Numbered from the stretch's first letter, positions 51,101 through 60,192 are shown. The stretch is 64,000 nucleotides of DNA from SZUA-35 sp965530755 (GCA_965530755.1 CBESNA010000012.1:26288-90287); one strand, 5' to 3'. Translations and numbers: made by a program. The notes: a model not told the origin generated them from the letters alone.

Positions 51101-51412
51101 TCAGTCGATCCGGTCGAGGACCACGTACCCCTTCTCGGTCGCGACGCCCTCGGCAGCCAACGCAGCAGCGTGTCGCTCGGGGTCGTGAGGAATCAGTCGT
51201 CCGTTCGATGACACCACGCGCCACCAGGGCAGATCGGGCACTCGCCGCAAGACGCCGCCCACCGCTCGAGCTGCGCCCGGCCGACCGGCTTCGGCCGCCA
51301 CCTCGCCATACGACATGACATCACCCGGTTCGGTCGACGCCAAGACGGCAACCACCGCGGCCTCGAACTCGGTGAGCCCGTCTGGCCGACTCACGCCTGA
51401 TCGGCCCACCAT
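51101..51412 (-). CDS. MGMT-like DNA-binding protein (ATL type)
   Basis: A 103-residue protein resembling only the DNA-binding domain of O6-alkylguanine methyltransferase: TEFEAAVVAVLASTEPGDVMSYGEVAAEAGRPGAARAVGGVL. Where the enzyme has PCHR it has PWWRVV, so the acceptor Cys is missing; such ATL proteins bind O6-alkylguanine and flag it for nucleotide excision repair. It overlaps the HD-domain gene by about 20 nt at its N-terminus; a later GTG is possible. Probably co-transcribed with it. Confidence 0.8.
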   Translation of the reverse strand: MVGRSGVSRPDGLTEFEAAVVAVLASTEPGDVMSYGEVAAEAGRPGAARAVGGVLRRVPDLPWWRVVSSNGRLIPHDPERHAAALAAEGVATEKGYVVLDRID

Positions 51413-52164
51413 CGGTCGAGGCGCTCGTACAACTCGTCGGTCTCCAGTTCACCCTCGGCCCGCTTGATCTCCAGGAGGTGTGACAGCGCCTTGCCGATCA
51501 ACGGCCCACCACCAACGCCGTACCGATCCATCACGGCCTTGCCGTCGATCTGGGGACGTTCGGCCGCCTCCGCCTCGGCCCGAGCCAGCTCGACGATGCG
51601 TTCCTCGAGTTCGTCGATCAGGCGGTGGAGCCGCGCCTCCTTCGACCGGTTGCGAGTGGTGCAGTCGCTCCGGACGAGATCGTTCAAGTCACCGAGCAGG
51701 TGCCCTGCCTCACGGGCGTAGCGACGGACGGCAGCATCGGACCAACCGTCCCCGTAGCCCTTGAACCGCCCGGACAAACGAACGAGTTCGGCAACGTCCT
51801 TCACCATCGGCGTCTCGAACTCGAGTTCCCGTAGACGCCGCTTCGTCATTTTCGCCCCGACCGCCTCGTGGTGACGGAAGGTGACTCCACCATGCTCGAA
51901 CGAGCGAGTGGCAGGCTTGCCGATGTCGTGGAAAAGTGCCGCCAATCGCACCTTGAGTTCGGGTCGCGTCTTCGCCGTGACCGCGATGGTGTGCGCCAGG
52001 ACGTCCTTGTGCCGGTGGATCGGGTCCTGTTCGAGTTGCAGCGCCGGCAGCTCGGGCACGACGAGGGCGGCATCACCGGAGTCGCACAGCTCCCAGAGGC
52101 CATCGGTGGGATCGTCCTCCACGAGGATGGAGCAGAGGCGCTCACGGGCTTCGGTCGGTGTCAC
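51391..52164 (-). CDS. HD-domain protein, C-terminal half of CCA-adding enzyme family
   Basis: A 257-residue protein equal to the C-terminal body of actinobacterial CCA tRNA nucleotidyltransferases: PALQLEQDPIHRHKDVLAHT, LAALFHDIGKPATR (HD metal motif), GVTFRHHEAVGAKMTKRRL, and RRYAREAGHLLGDLNDLVRSDCTTRN; the C-terminal VGGGPLIGKALSHLLE also fits. The head with the nucleotidyltransferase (GxD...DxD) is absent and no trace of it lies upstream. It may be a phosphohydrolase/phosphodiesterase on nucleotides or tRNA ends, or a truncated gene. GTG start 52164. Confidence 0.72.
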   Translation of the reverse strand: MTPTEARERLCSILVEDDPTDGLWELCDSGDAALVVPELPALQLEQDPIHRHKDVLAHTIAVTAKTRPELKVRLAALFHDIGKPATRSFEHGGVTFRHHEAVGAKMTKRRLRELEFETPMVKDVAELVRLSGRFKGYGDGWSDAAVRRYAREAGHLLGDLNDLVRSDCTTRNRSKEARLHRLIDELEERIVELARAEAEAAERPQIDGKAVMDRYGVGGGPLIGKALSHLLEIKRAEGELETDELYERLDRWWADQA

Positions 52165-52230
52165 GGGACCAGAACTACCAGAGCCGTCGACCGTTCACTA
52201 CCCATTTGCGTTCGTGACTCCTGGTGTGGC

Positions 52231-53034
52231 TCACTCGCTCGCCGCTGGGCTGACCACCACCGAGCCGCTCGAGCGAACCGACACACGCCGTTCCGAGAGG
52301 TCATCGACATCGACACGGACGTCCTGAGCAGGCGCCTCGATGTCGACGGCGTAGTCGACGTCGCCCGGCAGTTCGATAGAGATCGCTCCTTCGCCGCCGT
52401 TCACAGCCAGCACCGTCGGGGCGTCGAGGTAGGCGATCTCGACGATGTCGTCGACGACGTCGATGGAGAGCTCGGATGGACCGAGGCTCGAAGCGCGCAC
52501 CGGCCCATCGCTGACCACGCTCACCGACCCCGACACCGAACCGAGTACCACGCCCTCGTCACCCGAGACGACGAGGAGCGCACCATCGAAGGAGTCGACC
52601 TCGACCATGTCGGAGGCAGCGACCACGGTGAGCTCGACGCCGTCAGCCACGAAGACTTCCAGCGACGCACGACAGGGAAAACGCCCGGGGCACGTGACGC
52701 GCACGACCAAGCTGCCGTCCTCGAACAATGACTCCACCACGGGCCGGCGGAGCAACCAACTGTCCGATGATCGAACGACGACACCACCGGTGTCGACGAC
52801 ATCGGCTGCTGAGGCATCCCCCGGGACCTCGACCCCGTCGATGGCTGCACCGATCGCCTCAAGCGACCGGATGCGAACCGGACCAGCGTCGTTCACGATC
52901 AGCACCGTGCCGGCCGCATCGAACGTCGTGATGGATCGACTCGAACGTGCCTGCCAGCTCGACGCGAAAACAACCAGTACAACGGTCCCGAGTGCGAGCA
53001 GGAGCCGGCGGATCCACCGGGGACGCGATTCCAC
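52231..53034 (-). CDS. Membrane-anchored protein with beta-helix-like extracellular domain
   Basis: Not a named family. A 267-residue protein with an N-terminal signal-anchor (LLLALGTVVLVVFASSW) and a long run of short Val/Asp/Ser-rich strands (GVVLGSVSGSVSVVSDGPVR, ELSIDVVDDIVEIAYLDAP), as in DUF4097-type adhesin/beta-helix domains. Its start GTG 53034 is the base next to the GH3 stop. It may be translated together with the GH3 gene. Confidence 0.6.
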   Translation of the reverse strand: MESRPRWIRRLLLALGTVVLVVFASSWQARSSRSITTFDAAGTVLIVNDAGPVRIRSLEAIGAAIDGVEVPGDASAADVVDTGGVVVRSSDSWLLRRPVVESLFEDGSLVVRVTCPGRFPCRASLEVFVADGVELTVVAASDMVEVDSFDGALLVVSGDEGVVLGSVSGSVSVVSDGPVRASSLGPSELSIDVVDDIVEIAYLDAPTVLAVNGGEGAISIELPGDVDYAVDIEAPAQDVRVDVDDLSERRVSVRSSGSVVVSPAASE

Positions 53035-55470
53035 CTAACGCTCGATGGTCACCGAGTCGATGAACGCTCGACTCGACGTTCCGAGCCGCAGCGCGTAGAG
53101 GCCTGCAGGCGTGTGCCAGCTCCCGGATTCGTTCCAGATCTCGAAGGCACGACGCGGCACGCTGATTGCGATCGAGCGGGAGGTTCCGGCCTCCATCTCG
53201 ATCGAGGCGAAACCGCACAACGATCGAACAGGCCGTGTTGCCTCACCTGCCGGTGGTTCGAGATAGAGCTGCGGAACAGCAACTCCGGCACGATCGCCGG
53301 TGTTGGCGACCGTGAACGAGACCGTGACATCGCCGTCCCTGTTCGCAGCGGCTGCCAGGGCACCGAACCCGAACGATGTGTACGACAAACCGAAGCCGAA
53401 CTCGGCAAGGGGTTCGATGTCTCTGGCGTCGTACCAGCGATGACCGACGAAGAGGCCCTCTCGATAGTGCAGCTTGCCGCCGTCGCCGGGAACATCCAGC
53501 GCCGTCGGAGCGTCCTGGAGGCGCTTCGGAAACGTGACCGGCAGACGACCTCTCGCGTCCGTGGCTCCGGTCAGGACATCGGCGATGGCTCCCCCGAACT
53601 CCTGACCGCCGTACCAAGCAACGGCGACCGCCGGTACTTCGTCGAACCACGGCAGATCGACGGGACCACCGGCGTTGAGCACGACGACCGTGCGGGGGTT
53701 GGCTGCCAGCACCTTTCGCATCAGTTCGTCCTGCCGGCCCGGGAGCCCGAAGATCGGGCGGTCGTGGCTTTCGGTCTCCCAATCGGCATCGAGCCCGACG
53801 ACAACGATGACGGCGTCGGCGGCCGAGGCGGCGGCCACGGCATCGGCCATGAGCTGGTCGTCGTCGGTTGGCGTCAGCCAACCCAGACGAAGACCGGCGA
53901 TCATCATCTCGGGATCCGAGGTCCACTCGACGACGACCTCGACCGACCCGGTGGCGAGATCGACTGCCCCGACGACCTCGCTGGAAGCCATCTGGAAGAA
54001 GCCGTCGCCCCGCGTCCGGCCATCCCAGTTGTCCACCACGATGCTCCCGTCGATGAACACTCGGCTCGGTCCGCAGGCGAACACGCTGAAGCGGTGCGTT
54101 CCCGCCTCGTCGATCTGGAGCGTTCCCGTCCACCGATTCGAGAAGTGCGTCGGATCAGGGAGACCGTCGACGCCTGACATCAGGAACGCCCCGATACCGG
54201 AAGTCGACCGCATGAACGCCGGCTCCCCGTCGAGTGCATCGCCGGCGTACACCTCGAGGGCCACCGGCCGATCGCCGGCCGTCCCCCACGCCGAGGGTGG
54301 AACCAGCGGCAAATACCGCTCGGCTCGGCAACCGGGGGCCGTGACCACACGATCGAAGACATCGGACAGCCCGGCCAACGGGCTGACGAGGTGGTGGGCC
54401 GACAGCTGCGCCGAACCCCCACCCTGGATGACACCGGGGTCGCCGTTCGGACCGATCACGGCAAGGGTGCCGACGTCGATCGGACGAAGCGGAAGCAACA
54501 CGGACCCGTCCACCGGTTCGTTTCGGAGCAGCACGATGCCACCACTCGCCACTCGCCTGGCGAGCGCTCGATCCTCCAGTACGTCGACGCTCTTCTCCGG
54601 CGCCTCGTCCATCACCCCGACTCGCTTGGAGCGAACTGCGAGGTCGACCACGCGACGAGCCCGGGCATCGAGTGTCGCCATCGACAGCGTCCCGGCCTCG
54701 ACGGCGTCGAGGAGCGGTTGGCCGAGAGCGCGGGGCGGTCCGGGCATCTCGAGGTCCATCCCGGCTTCGATCGGACGTGTCGGGTGATGCGTGGCGCCCC
54801 AGTCGGACATCACGAGCCCGTCGAACCCCCACTCGTCACGGAGCAGATCGGTGAGCAACCAGCGGTGTTCGGTGCAGTGCTGACCGTTGAGTTTCGGATA
54901 GGACGCCATGAGGCTCCAGACACCAGCGTCGACCACTGCCTCGAAAGGAGCCAGGTAGACCTCGCGGAGCGTGCGTTCATCGATCTCGGACGACACGGTC
55001 ATGCGGGCATACTCAACGTCGTTGGCGACGAAGTGTTTGGCGCAGGCCCCTATGCCCACGATGTCCTGGACACCTTCGACGTAGGCCACCGCCATGACCG
55101 AGGTCAGGAACGGCTCTTCGCCGAAGCTCTCGAAGTTCCTGCCACCAAGCGGGTGGCGAGCGATGTTGATCGTCGGCGCCAGCAGGACGTGGGCGCCCTT
55201 CCGTTCCGTCTCGCGTCCGAGCAGTCGGCCGACCTCTCCGACCAGCATCTCGTCGAATGTGGCCGCCAGGCAGATCGACGCAGGCAGGCAGACCGCCTTC
55301 GCCCCCGTGGTGCTGTCGCCCCGAGCACCATTGGGCCCGTCGGTCACCTTGATCGCGGGCAGGCCGATGCGCTCGACTGCGAGCGTTCGCCAGACATCGC
55401 CACCGGAGAGGAGATACACCTTCTCCTCGGTGGTCAGTTGTCTGAGCAGATCGTCGGTAGTGGCCGGCAC
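53035..55470 (-). CDS. Glycoside hydrolase family 3 beta-glucosidase with PA14 domain
   Basis: An 811-residue beta-glucosidase. The N-terminal GH3 barrel has VTDGPNGARG, KHFVANDVEYARM and GLVMSDWGATHHP with the nucleophile Asp; a PA14 carbohydrate-binding insert (LQIDEAGTHRFSVFACGPSRVFIDGSIV) lies in the second domain, and the protein ends in a fibronectin-III-like domain (FTVANTGDRAGVAVPQLYLE). No signal peptide. GTG 55470 precedes the first GH3 helix; the longer frame is not supported. Acts on beta-glucosides, perhaps of plant or microbial origin. Confidence 0.9.
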   Translation of the reverse strand: MPATTDDLLRQLTTEEKVYLLSGGDVWRTLAVERIGLPAIKVTDGPNGARGDSTTGAKAVCLPASICLAATFDEMLVGEVGRLLGRETERKGAHVLLAPTINIARHPLGGRNFESFGEEPFLTSVMAVAYVEGVQDIVGIGACAKHFVANDVEYARMTVSSEIDERTLREVYLAPFEAVVDAGVWSLMASYPKLNGQHCTEHRWLLTDLLRDEWGFDGLVMSDWGATHHPTRPIEAGMDLEMPGPPRALGQPLLDAVEAGTLSMATLDARARRVVDLAVRSKRVGVMDEAPEKSVDVLEDRALARRVASGGIVLLRNEPVDGSVLLPLRPIDVGTLAVIGPNGDPGVIQGGGSAQLSAHHLVSPLAGLSDVFDRVVTAPGCRAERYLPLVPPSAWGTAGDRPVALEVYAGDALDGEPAFMRSTSGIGAFLMSGVDGLPDPTHFSNRWTGTLQIDEAGTHRFSVFACGPSRVFIDGSIVVDNWDGRTRGDGFFQMASSEVVGAVDLATGSVEVVVEWTSDPEMMIAGLRLGWLTPTDDDQLMADAVAAASAADAVIVVVGLDADWETESHDRPIFGLPGRQDELMRKVLAANPRTVVVLNAGGPVDLPWFDEVPAVAVAWYGGQEFGGAIADVLTGATDARGRLPVTFPKRLQDAPTALDVPGDGGKLHYREGLFVGHRWYDARDIEPLAEFGFGLSYTSFGFGALAAAANRDGDVTVSFTVANTGDRAGVAVPQLYLEPPAGEATRPVRSLCGFASIEMEAGTSRSIAISVPRRAFEIWNESGSWHTPAGLYALRLGTSSRAFIDSVTIER

Positions 55471-55531
55471 ACGCGACAGTCTGCCGCAGCACGACCGGTC
55501 CGTCAGCCCTCGGGACGAGATGGGCCGGAGA

Positions 55532-55786
55532 TCAGAACGAGAGAAGGACGACGGCCACGGCGTGCAGCCCAGCGATCGCTGCGAACTCGCCGGGACGCAG
55601 CGTGCGACGCTCGAGGTCGGCAAGCACCATCCCGCCGCAGAACACCGCTGCCATGGCAATGCCGGTCAGCGGCGTCCCGAGCACGACGGCCAACGCAACC
55701 AACAGTGCGCCGACCAGCCCGGTTGGTGTTCGTGTGTCAGCTCCGGTGGATCGTTCCGATTCCCGAAGATGAATGATCGTCGCCAT
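55532..55786 (-). CDS. Small membrane protein
   Basis: An 84-residue protein with two or three hydrophobic segments (LVGALLVALAVVLGTPLTGIAMAAVFCGGMV and FAAIAGLHAVAVVLLSF). No family recognised. The ATG at 55786 is preceded by GGAGGG 7 nt upstream, which supports it over ATG 55804. It lies 62 nt before the GH3 gene, and TAGCTT further upstream could be its promoter. Confidence 0.5.
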   Translation of the reverse strand: MATIIHLRESERSTGADTRTPTGLVGALLVALAVVLGTPLTGIAMAAVFCGGMVLADLERRTLRPGEFAAIAGLHAVAVVLLSF

Positions 55787-55931
55787 TGTGCAGCCCTCCA
55801 GCATGCTCCGCTCGCAAAGCTACGTTTCCACATCCCGCCGCTCTGCGTCACGCGGGTTCGAGGGCTTCGGGTGCATCGTCACAGCACCGACATGGATGTG
55901 GTGGAATCTGTCATCGAATCGACCGAGACTG

Positions 55932-55947
55932 TGTGAGACGAGTCACA
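55932..55947 (+). promoter_or_regulatory. Crp-type operator TGTGA-N6-TCACA
   Basis: A perfect palindrome TGTGA-GACGAG-TCACA, the consensus site of Crp/Cmr regulators, lies 94 nt before GTG 56041. It is in the 254-nt gap between divergent genes, followed by a T-rich stretch. Confidence 0.65.
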
Positions 55948-56040
55948 GACAGTCCCCTTCTGCAACTTTTTTGCCCTCTCAGACGTCATGTAGGTGCTGG
56001 ACCAGCCCGAGCGCGGCCCCCAGCACGAAAGGAAGTCGAC

Positions 56041-56817
56041 GTGAACAAGTTCATTGGTGGTGCCCTGGCCGGTGGGGTGATGCTCGCCGGCGTGGTCCTC
56101 TACCTCGGCATTGCCAGCTTCCAGTGGCCGTGGAACGTCCTCCCCGAGTTCAACCAGGTCGAGGTCACCTTGACGCTGCCCAACGAGGCCCGCATCGTCG
56201 GCGTTCAGCCGATCGCGCTCGACTGCCGGGCGCGTGTGTTCGCCGAGGTCGACGTCGATGGCCGACGTGAGCACGAGCTGTTCGGTCGGGTGTATCGCAC
56301 CGACCGCGTCGAGATGACGGCTGTCGGCGACGTCGACACATGTGTCGAAGGGACGTCGGCCCAAGTGATGTACCGAGACGACGGCACGACCGAGGTCGTG
56401 ATCCCCGGCGAATCGATCGTCTTCGTCCGGCCCCGTGTGGATGCCGTGGCGACCGCCGACTCCGTATCGGTGTCCAAGGGATTCACCGGACGACTCACCG
56501 ACGTGTTCCCGTGGGTCGACACCGATCTCGGACTGACCCCGCTCGCCTACGCCTACGCCCAGGATGTCATCGGCAGCAGCGAATGCATGGAAGCGGCGTA
56601 CCTGCTGACCGAGCAGATCCTCATCGATGCCTACACCGCACAGTTCATCGAGAACGGCGCCGACCCAGAGTCGCTTTCGGTCACCATCGATGGTCGGCCG
56701 AATTTCGGCGCCAATGAACCTGCGCCGACTCTCGGCGACGTGGAGATGACACCGGCTGAAGGCGGAGTTGCGTGCGCACTGAGCGACGACGTGGGTGGCG
56801 TCACCGTCCTGCAGTAG
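56041..56817 (+). CDS. Membrane-anchored hypothetical, DUF4230-like
   Basis: A 258-residue protein: signal-anchor at residues 6-26 (GGALAGGVMLAGVVLYLGIASF) and an extracytoplasmic mixed alpha/beta part with conserved-looking Cys residues (LDCRARVF, VDTCVEG, SSECMEA, GVACAL), possibly two disulfides. Layout resembles DUF4230 proteins, but I am unsure. AAAGGAAG 5-12 nt upstream fits the GTG 56041 start well. A perfect Crp-type site 94 nt upstream suggests nutrient control. The 3' end carries a 17-bp duplication. Confidence 0.6.
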   Translation: MNKFIGGALAGGVMLAGVVLYLGIASFQWPWNVLPEFNQVEVTLTLPNEARIVGVQPIALDCRARVFAEVDVDGRREHELFGRVYRTDRVEMTAVGDVDTCVEGTSAQVMYRDDGTTEVVIPGESIVFVRPRVDAVATADSVSVSKGFTGRLTDVFPWVDTDLGLTPLAYAYAQDVIGSSECMEAAYLLTEQILIDAYTAQFIENGADPESLSVTIDGRPNFGANEPAPTLGDVEMTPAEGGVACALSDDVGGVTVLQ

Positions 56818-56834
56818 TCACCGTCCTGCAGTAG
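56801..56834 (+). repeat. 17-bp exact tandem duplication across stop codon
   Basis: TCACCGTCCTGCAGTAG occurs twice in tandem. The first copy ends with the stop of the gene above, so a second stop lies in the repeat. This looks like a recent slippage duplication. Confidence 0.9.
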
Positions 56835-56840
56835 CCAGCT

Positions 56841-57299
56841 TCAGCCGTCACCAGGCAGAACCGACGGCGGCGGGAACGTGACGTCTGGAATCGTCGGGGC
56901 TGCCGTAGTCGGCGCTGCAGTCGTAGGCGGCCGCGTCGTCGGGGCCCGCGTTGTAGGCGGCCGGGTGGTGCGAGGTCTGGTCGTCGGTGCCTGGGTCACT
57001 CGAGGAGCAGCCGTGGTCGATGTCGTTGTCTCGAGCACCGTGGTCGCATCCTCGGTTGTGACAGTGCTGGGTGCGCTCAATCGGACGGTGACCGAGGTCG
57101 AGGTCGACGAAGTGGTCGTGGCGATGGTGGTGGTGCTGACGGTGGTGATCACGTTCTCGACGCGGATGTTCTCCACTGCCGGCTCCGCTGAGTCGAGCTG
57201 GAATGCGGCGATGACAGCGATGTTCGCAAGGAGAACGGCGATCAACGCGCCGATGAATCCCTTGTTCCTGGGCACGTAGCCCGCCATCCTGTCAGACAC
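56841..57299 (-). CDS. Membrane-anchored Thr/Pro-rich protein
   Basis: A 152-residue protein with an N-terminal membrane segment (GALIAVLLANIAVIAAF at about 17-33), a short spacer, then a low-complexity region of Thr/Pro/Ala (repeats such as TTRPPTTRAPTT). Such tails are exposed and could be glycosylated or span the wall. No domain recognised. An AGGAGCGAAGG ribosome site lies before the ATG at 57299. Convergent with the preceding gene; divergent from arfB. Confidence 0.6.
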   Translation of the reverse strand: MSDRMAGYVPRNKGFIGALIAVLLANIAVIAAFQLDSAEPAVENIRVENVITTVSTTTIATTTSSTSTSVTVRLSAPSTVTTEDATTVLETTTSTTAAPRVTQAPTTRPRTTRPPTTRAPTTRPPTTAAPTTAAPTIPDVTFPPPSVLPGDG

Positions 57300-57401
57300 C
57301 TTCGCTCCTTCCTGCTCCAGTCTGACGTGTTCGTCGACCGGATAGGGCCATGCGGGAGCTTTTCCTCATCAATTCGCTACTAGGCAAACTACCGTGCCGT
57401 C

Positions 57402-57830
57402 ATGTCCGACACGTCTCCACCGACCCGCGGGCTCGAGGTCACGAGCACGCTCGTGATTCCCGAGAACGAGCTCACGTGGCGTTTCGGACCCTCGGGAGGC
57501 CCCGGTGGCCAACACGCCAACACCGCCAACACCAGAGCGGAGTTGGCATTCGAGATCGAGACTTCCGACGCGCTGACCGAGAGCCAGCGGAACCGCTTGC
57601 GGGAGAAGTACGGAAGCCGGATCAGAGTGGCCTGCGACGATCACCGGTCACAGATTCGGAACCGCGAAGTTGCTGCTGAGCGACTGGTCGAACGCATCAC
57701 CGAGGGATTGAAACGACCCGCCCGGCGTCGCCCTACGAGGCCGAGCAGAGGCTCGAAGGAACGACGTTTGCGAGCCAAGAAGGCCAGAAGTGACACGAAG
57801 GCCCGCCGCCGCCGCCCTGACATCGACTGA
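57402..57830 (+). CDS. arfB: Peptidyl-tRNA hydrolase ArfB-like
   Basis: A 142-residue ribosome-rescue factor: a release-factor-like domain with the GGQ motif (SGGPGGQHANTANTRAEL, GGQ at about 35-37) that cuts peptidyl-tRNA on stalled ribosomes, and a basic C-terminal tail (SKERRLRAKKARSDTKARRRR) that enters the mRNA channel. ATG 57402 follows TACCGT (57390-57395) by 6 nt, leaderless type. It does not belong to an evident operon. Confidence 0.93.
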   Translation: MSDTSPPTRGLEVTSTLVIPENELTWRFGPSGGPGGQHANTANTRAELAFEIETSDALTESQRNRLREKYGSRIRVACDDHRSQIRNREVAAERLVERITEGLKRPARRRPTRPSRGSKERRLRAKKARSDTKARRRRPDID

Positions 57831-57885
57831 TCGCATCGATGCTCGAACAGGGACCCATGGTCGCTCAGTGGTGCTGCGGGCCGAT

Positions 57886-58344
57886 ATGAGTCAAGATCGG
57901 CCAATGAACGCCGACGCTTCGCAACCGACCGTGACCAAGGCCTGGGATCTCGTTGACCAGGCCAAGGCAGAGATCGACAATCTGTCCGCCGATGAACTCG
58001 CCGCCGAACTCGACTCCGGGAACGCCGTGGTGGTCGACATCCGAGACTTCCGCGAGCTCTACGCCAAGGGGAAGATTCCGGGGGCGGTTCATGCCCCGAG
58101 AGGCATGCTCGAGTTCTGGATCGATCCGGCGAGCGAGTACTACCGAGACGTCTTCGAACCGTCGAAGCGGTACGTGCTCTACTGCGCCGGCGGTGGACGC
58201 TCGGCGTTGGCGGCGAAGGTGATGAAGGACATGGGCTACTCGGACGTTGGCCACCTCGAGCCCGGTTTCGGCGGCTGGGAAGCGGCCGGGCGCGAGGTGG
58301 AGGACTGCAAGGAAGGGGCGAAGTGGGTACCGGCTGAGCGGTGA
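57886..58344 (+). CDS. Rhodanese-like sulfurtransferase
   Basis: A 152-residue single-domain rhodanese. VVVDIRDFRELYAKGKIPGAVHAPRGML is the first half and VLYCAGGGRSALAAKVMKDMGYSDVGHLEPGFGGWEAAGR the active half with Cys in CAGGGRSA. It carries sulfane sulfur for an unknown acceptor. ATG 57886 gives a longer N-terminus; ATG 57904 is also plausible. Convergent with the protease gene with only 3 nt between them. Confidence 0.85.
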   Translation: MSQDRPMNADASQPTVTKAWDLVDQAKAEIDNLSADELAAELDSGNAVVVDIRDFRELYAKGKIPGAVHAPRGMLEFWIDPASEYYRDVFEPSKRYVLYCAGGGRSALAAKVMKDMGYSDVGHLEPGFGGWEAAGREVEDCKEGAKWVPAER

Positions 58345-58347
58345 TGC

Positions 58348-60162
58348 TCAGCCGGTCACGTCGACCGTCAGCGGGCCGCTGACGTCGAATCCGTCGTAGT
58401 TCTCGTAGAGCACGTTGCCGGCACAGTCATAGGCATCGGCAATGGTCGATCCCTGGGGTACCTGGATCACCTTGGTCTCGCCCTGGTTGATGACTTCGGT
58501 GGGGGTGAGTTCGTCGAGCCCCGTCGTGACCGACGAGGCCGGCCCCGTGTAGAGGAAGCAGATCGGCACATCGGCACTGTTCGCGAAAGTGACCTCGTAC
58601 AGCGGCACTTCGACGGGCGTCAGCACGATCGATTCGTAGGCGACAGCCTGCTCCTCGATGTAGAAGATGATCTCGTAGAGGCCGCCCACCAGCCCTTCGT
58701 CGTCCGAGGCACAGAGCCAATAGTCGGCGCCTTCGATGCCCGCGTTCCAAATCTCACCGAAGAAGCTGAAGTTCTCGTTGACCACGCCGTCGACGCGCCA
58801 CACACCATCCCACTCGACGCCATCGGGGAATCCTTCCCAGTCGAACCAGAAACACAGCTGCTCGGTGCCGGCCTGGGCCGTGAGCACGAACTCGGTCGTG
58901 AAGCCCGAATCATCGCTGGCGTCGAAGCTCCATCTGGGATTGGTCGCAAACGCAGTGTCCGGGTCGAAGACGCCAGTGAACGTCCCCTCCAGCTCAACAG
59001 CATCGAGGTCGATCGGAGATCCATTCGTGGCCTGAGCGATCAACGGATCGGCCAGGTTGACCGGGCGCAGGCCGTTCAGGAATCCGCCGATCGGCACGCA
59101 CTGGTCGTCACCATTGGTGACTCCATCTCCGTTGGTGTCCGTGATGACCCGGCAGTCGACGATCTCACCCGTGTCAGACGCCGCAGCCTGTGTCGGGACG
59201 CCGACGAGTCGACCGTTCAGATCGAAGGCAGCACCGCCCGAGTTGCCGCCGGCGATCGTCGCATCGGTCTTGATCCACGACCGCTCCCCGACGCCGGTCT
59301 GGCTGGCGAACCCACTCACAACACCGTTGGTGAACGTCACCGTTGCACCCCCGATTCCGGGATATCCGAGGATCCGGAGCGAGTCCCCGATCTCGACGGC
59401 GTCGCTGTCGCCGACGGGAACCGATGCGAAGGGTCCGGGGGCGGCAGTACCGCCGAGGTCAGTCGCAATCCGGATCACCGCGAGATCGACCACCGGGTCG
59501 TAGGCGTAGACGTCAGCGATGTACAACAGCTCCGGGGGAACACCGGCGTCGTTGGTGACGGCGATACCGATGCGGTCGTACGGGCACGAACTGTCGCGCC
59601 GGATCACGTGGGCGTTGGTGAGGATGGTCCCCTGCTCATCGATGATGGTCCCTGAGCCCGAACACGTCGGTTCGTCGCCGAGCAACAACACGACTTGCAC
59701 CGTTGACCGAGCCAGCTCGGCCACGCTCGCGCTCATCACGACATCGGGTTCATCGACGACGACGGTCGTCGACGTCGTTGGCAAGGTGGCGATCGGAACA
59801 GTTGTTGTGATCGCCGCTTCGTCGTCGCCTCCCAGACCGAACACCAGGAACGCGCCGAGTCCAGCCACGACGGCAACAAGGACGCCGATCACAGCGATCA
59901 GAGGACCGCGACCACCGCCACCGGCAGAGGTCTGGGCCGGATCCGAGCCCATTGCGAACGTCGGTGCTGAAGCCATGGGACCCGGGCTGAACGTCGGTGG
60001 TGGCGTTGCTCCGAACGGAGGGGGTGCGGCGGTCGGAGGAGGGACAATTGGTGGCGGTGTCGGCGCGACCGGTGTCGGCGTCGGCGTCGGTGGCGGTGGC
60101 GTCTCAGCGACACGACGAGGATCAAGAGGTCGGTTCGGCTGGTCACCCGGCAAATCGCTCAC
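58348..60162 (-). CDS. Membrane-anchored trypsin-like serine protease (HtrA-type)
   Basis: A 604-residue protein: a Pro-rich cytoplasmic N-terminus (about 1-80), one membrane helix (LIAVIGVLVAVVAGLGAFLVFGLG), a Thr-rich linker and an S1C protease domain with His in LTNAHVIRR, Asp in DLAVIRIA and Ser in AGGNSGGAAFDL. A C-terminal tail of about 200 residues has no PDZ signature and contains Cys residues. Probably an envelope quality-control or sensing protease. GTG 60162 is 6 nt from TAGTCT (minus strand 60174-60169). Confidence 0.88.
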   Translation of the reverse strand: MSDLPGDQPNRPLDPRRVAETPPPPTPTPTPVAPTPPPIVPPPTAAPPPFGATPPPTFSPGPMASAPTFAMGSDPAQTSAGGGGRGPLIAVIGVLVAVVAGLGAFLVFGLGGDDEAAITTTVPIATLPTTSTTVVVDEPDVVMSASVAELARSTVQVVLLLGDEPTCSGSGTIIDEQGTILTNAHVIRRDSSCPYDRIGIAVTNDAGVPPELLYIADVYAYDPVVDLAVIRIATDLGGTAAPGPFASVPVGDSDAVEIGDSLRILGYPGIGGATVTFTNGVVSGFASQTGVGERSWIKTDATIAGGNSGGAAFDLNGRLVGVPTQAAASDTGEIVDCRVITDTNGDGVTNGDDQCVPIGGFLNGLRPVNLADPLIAQATNGSPIDLDAVELEGTFTGVFDPDTAFATNPRWSFDASDDSGFTTEFVLTAQAGTEQLCFWFDWEGFPDGVEWDGVWRVDGVVNENFSFFGEIWNAGIEGADYWLCASDDEGLVGGLYEIIFYIEEQAVAYESIVLTPVEVPLYEVTFANSADVPICFLYTGPASSVTTGLDELTPTEVINQGETKVIQVPQGSTIADAYDCAGNVLYENYDGFDVSGPLTVDVTG

Positions 60163-60192
60163 CGCAACAGACTAGGACGAAGTCGACGACGG

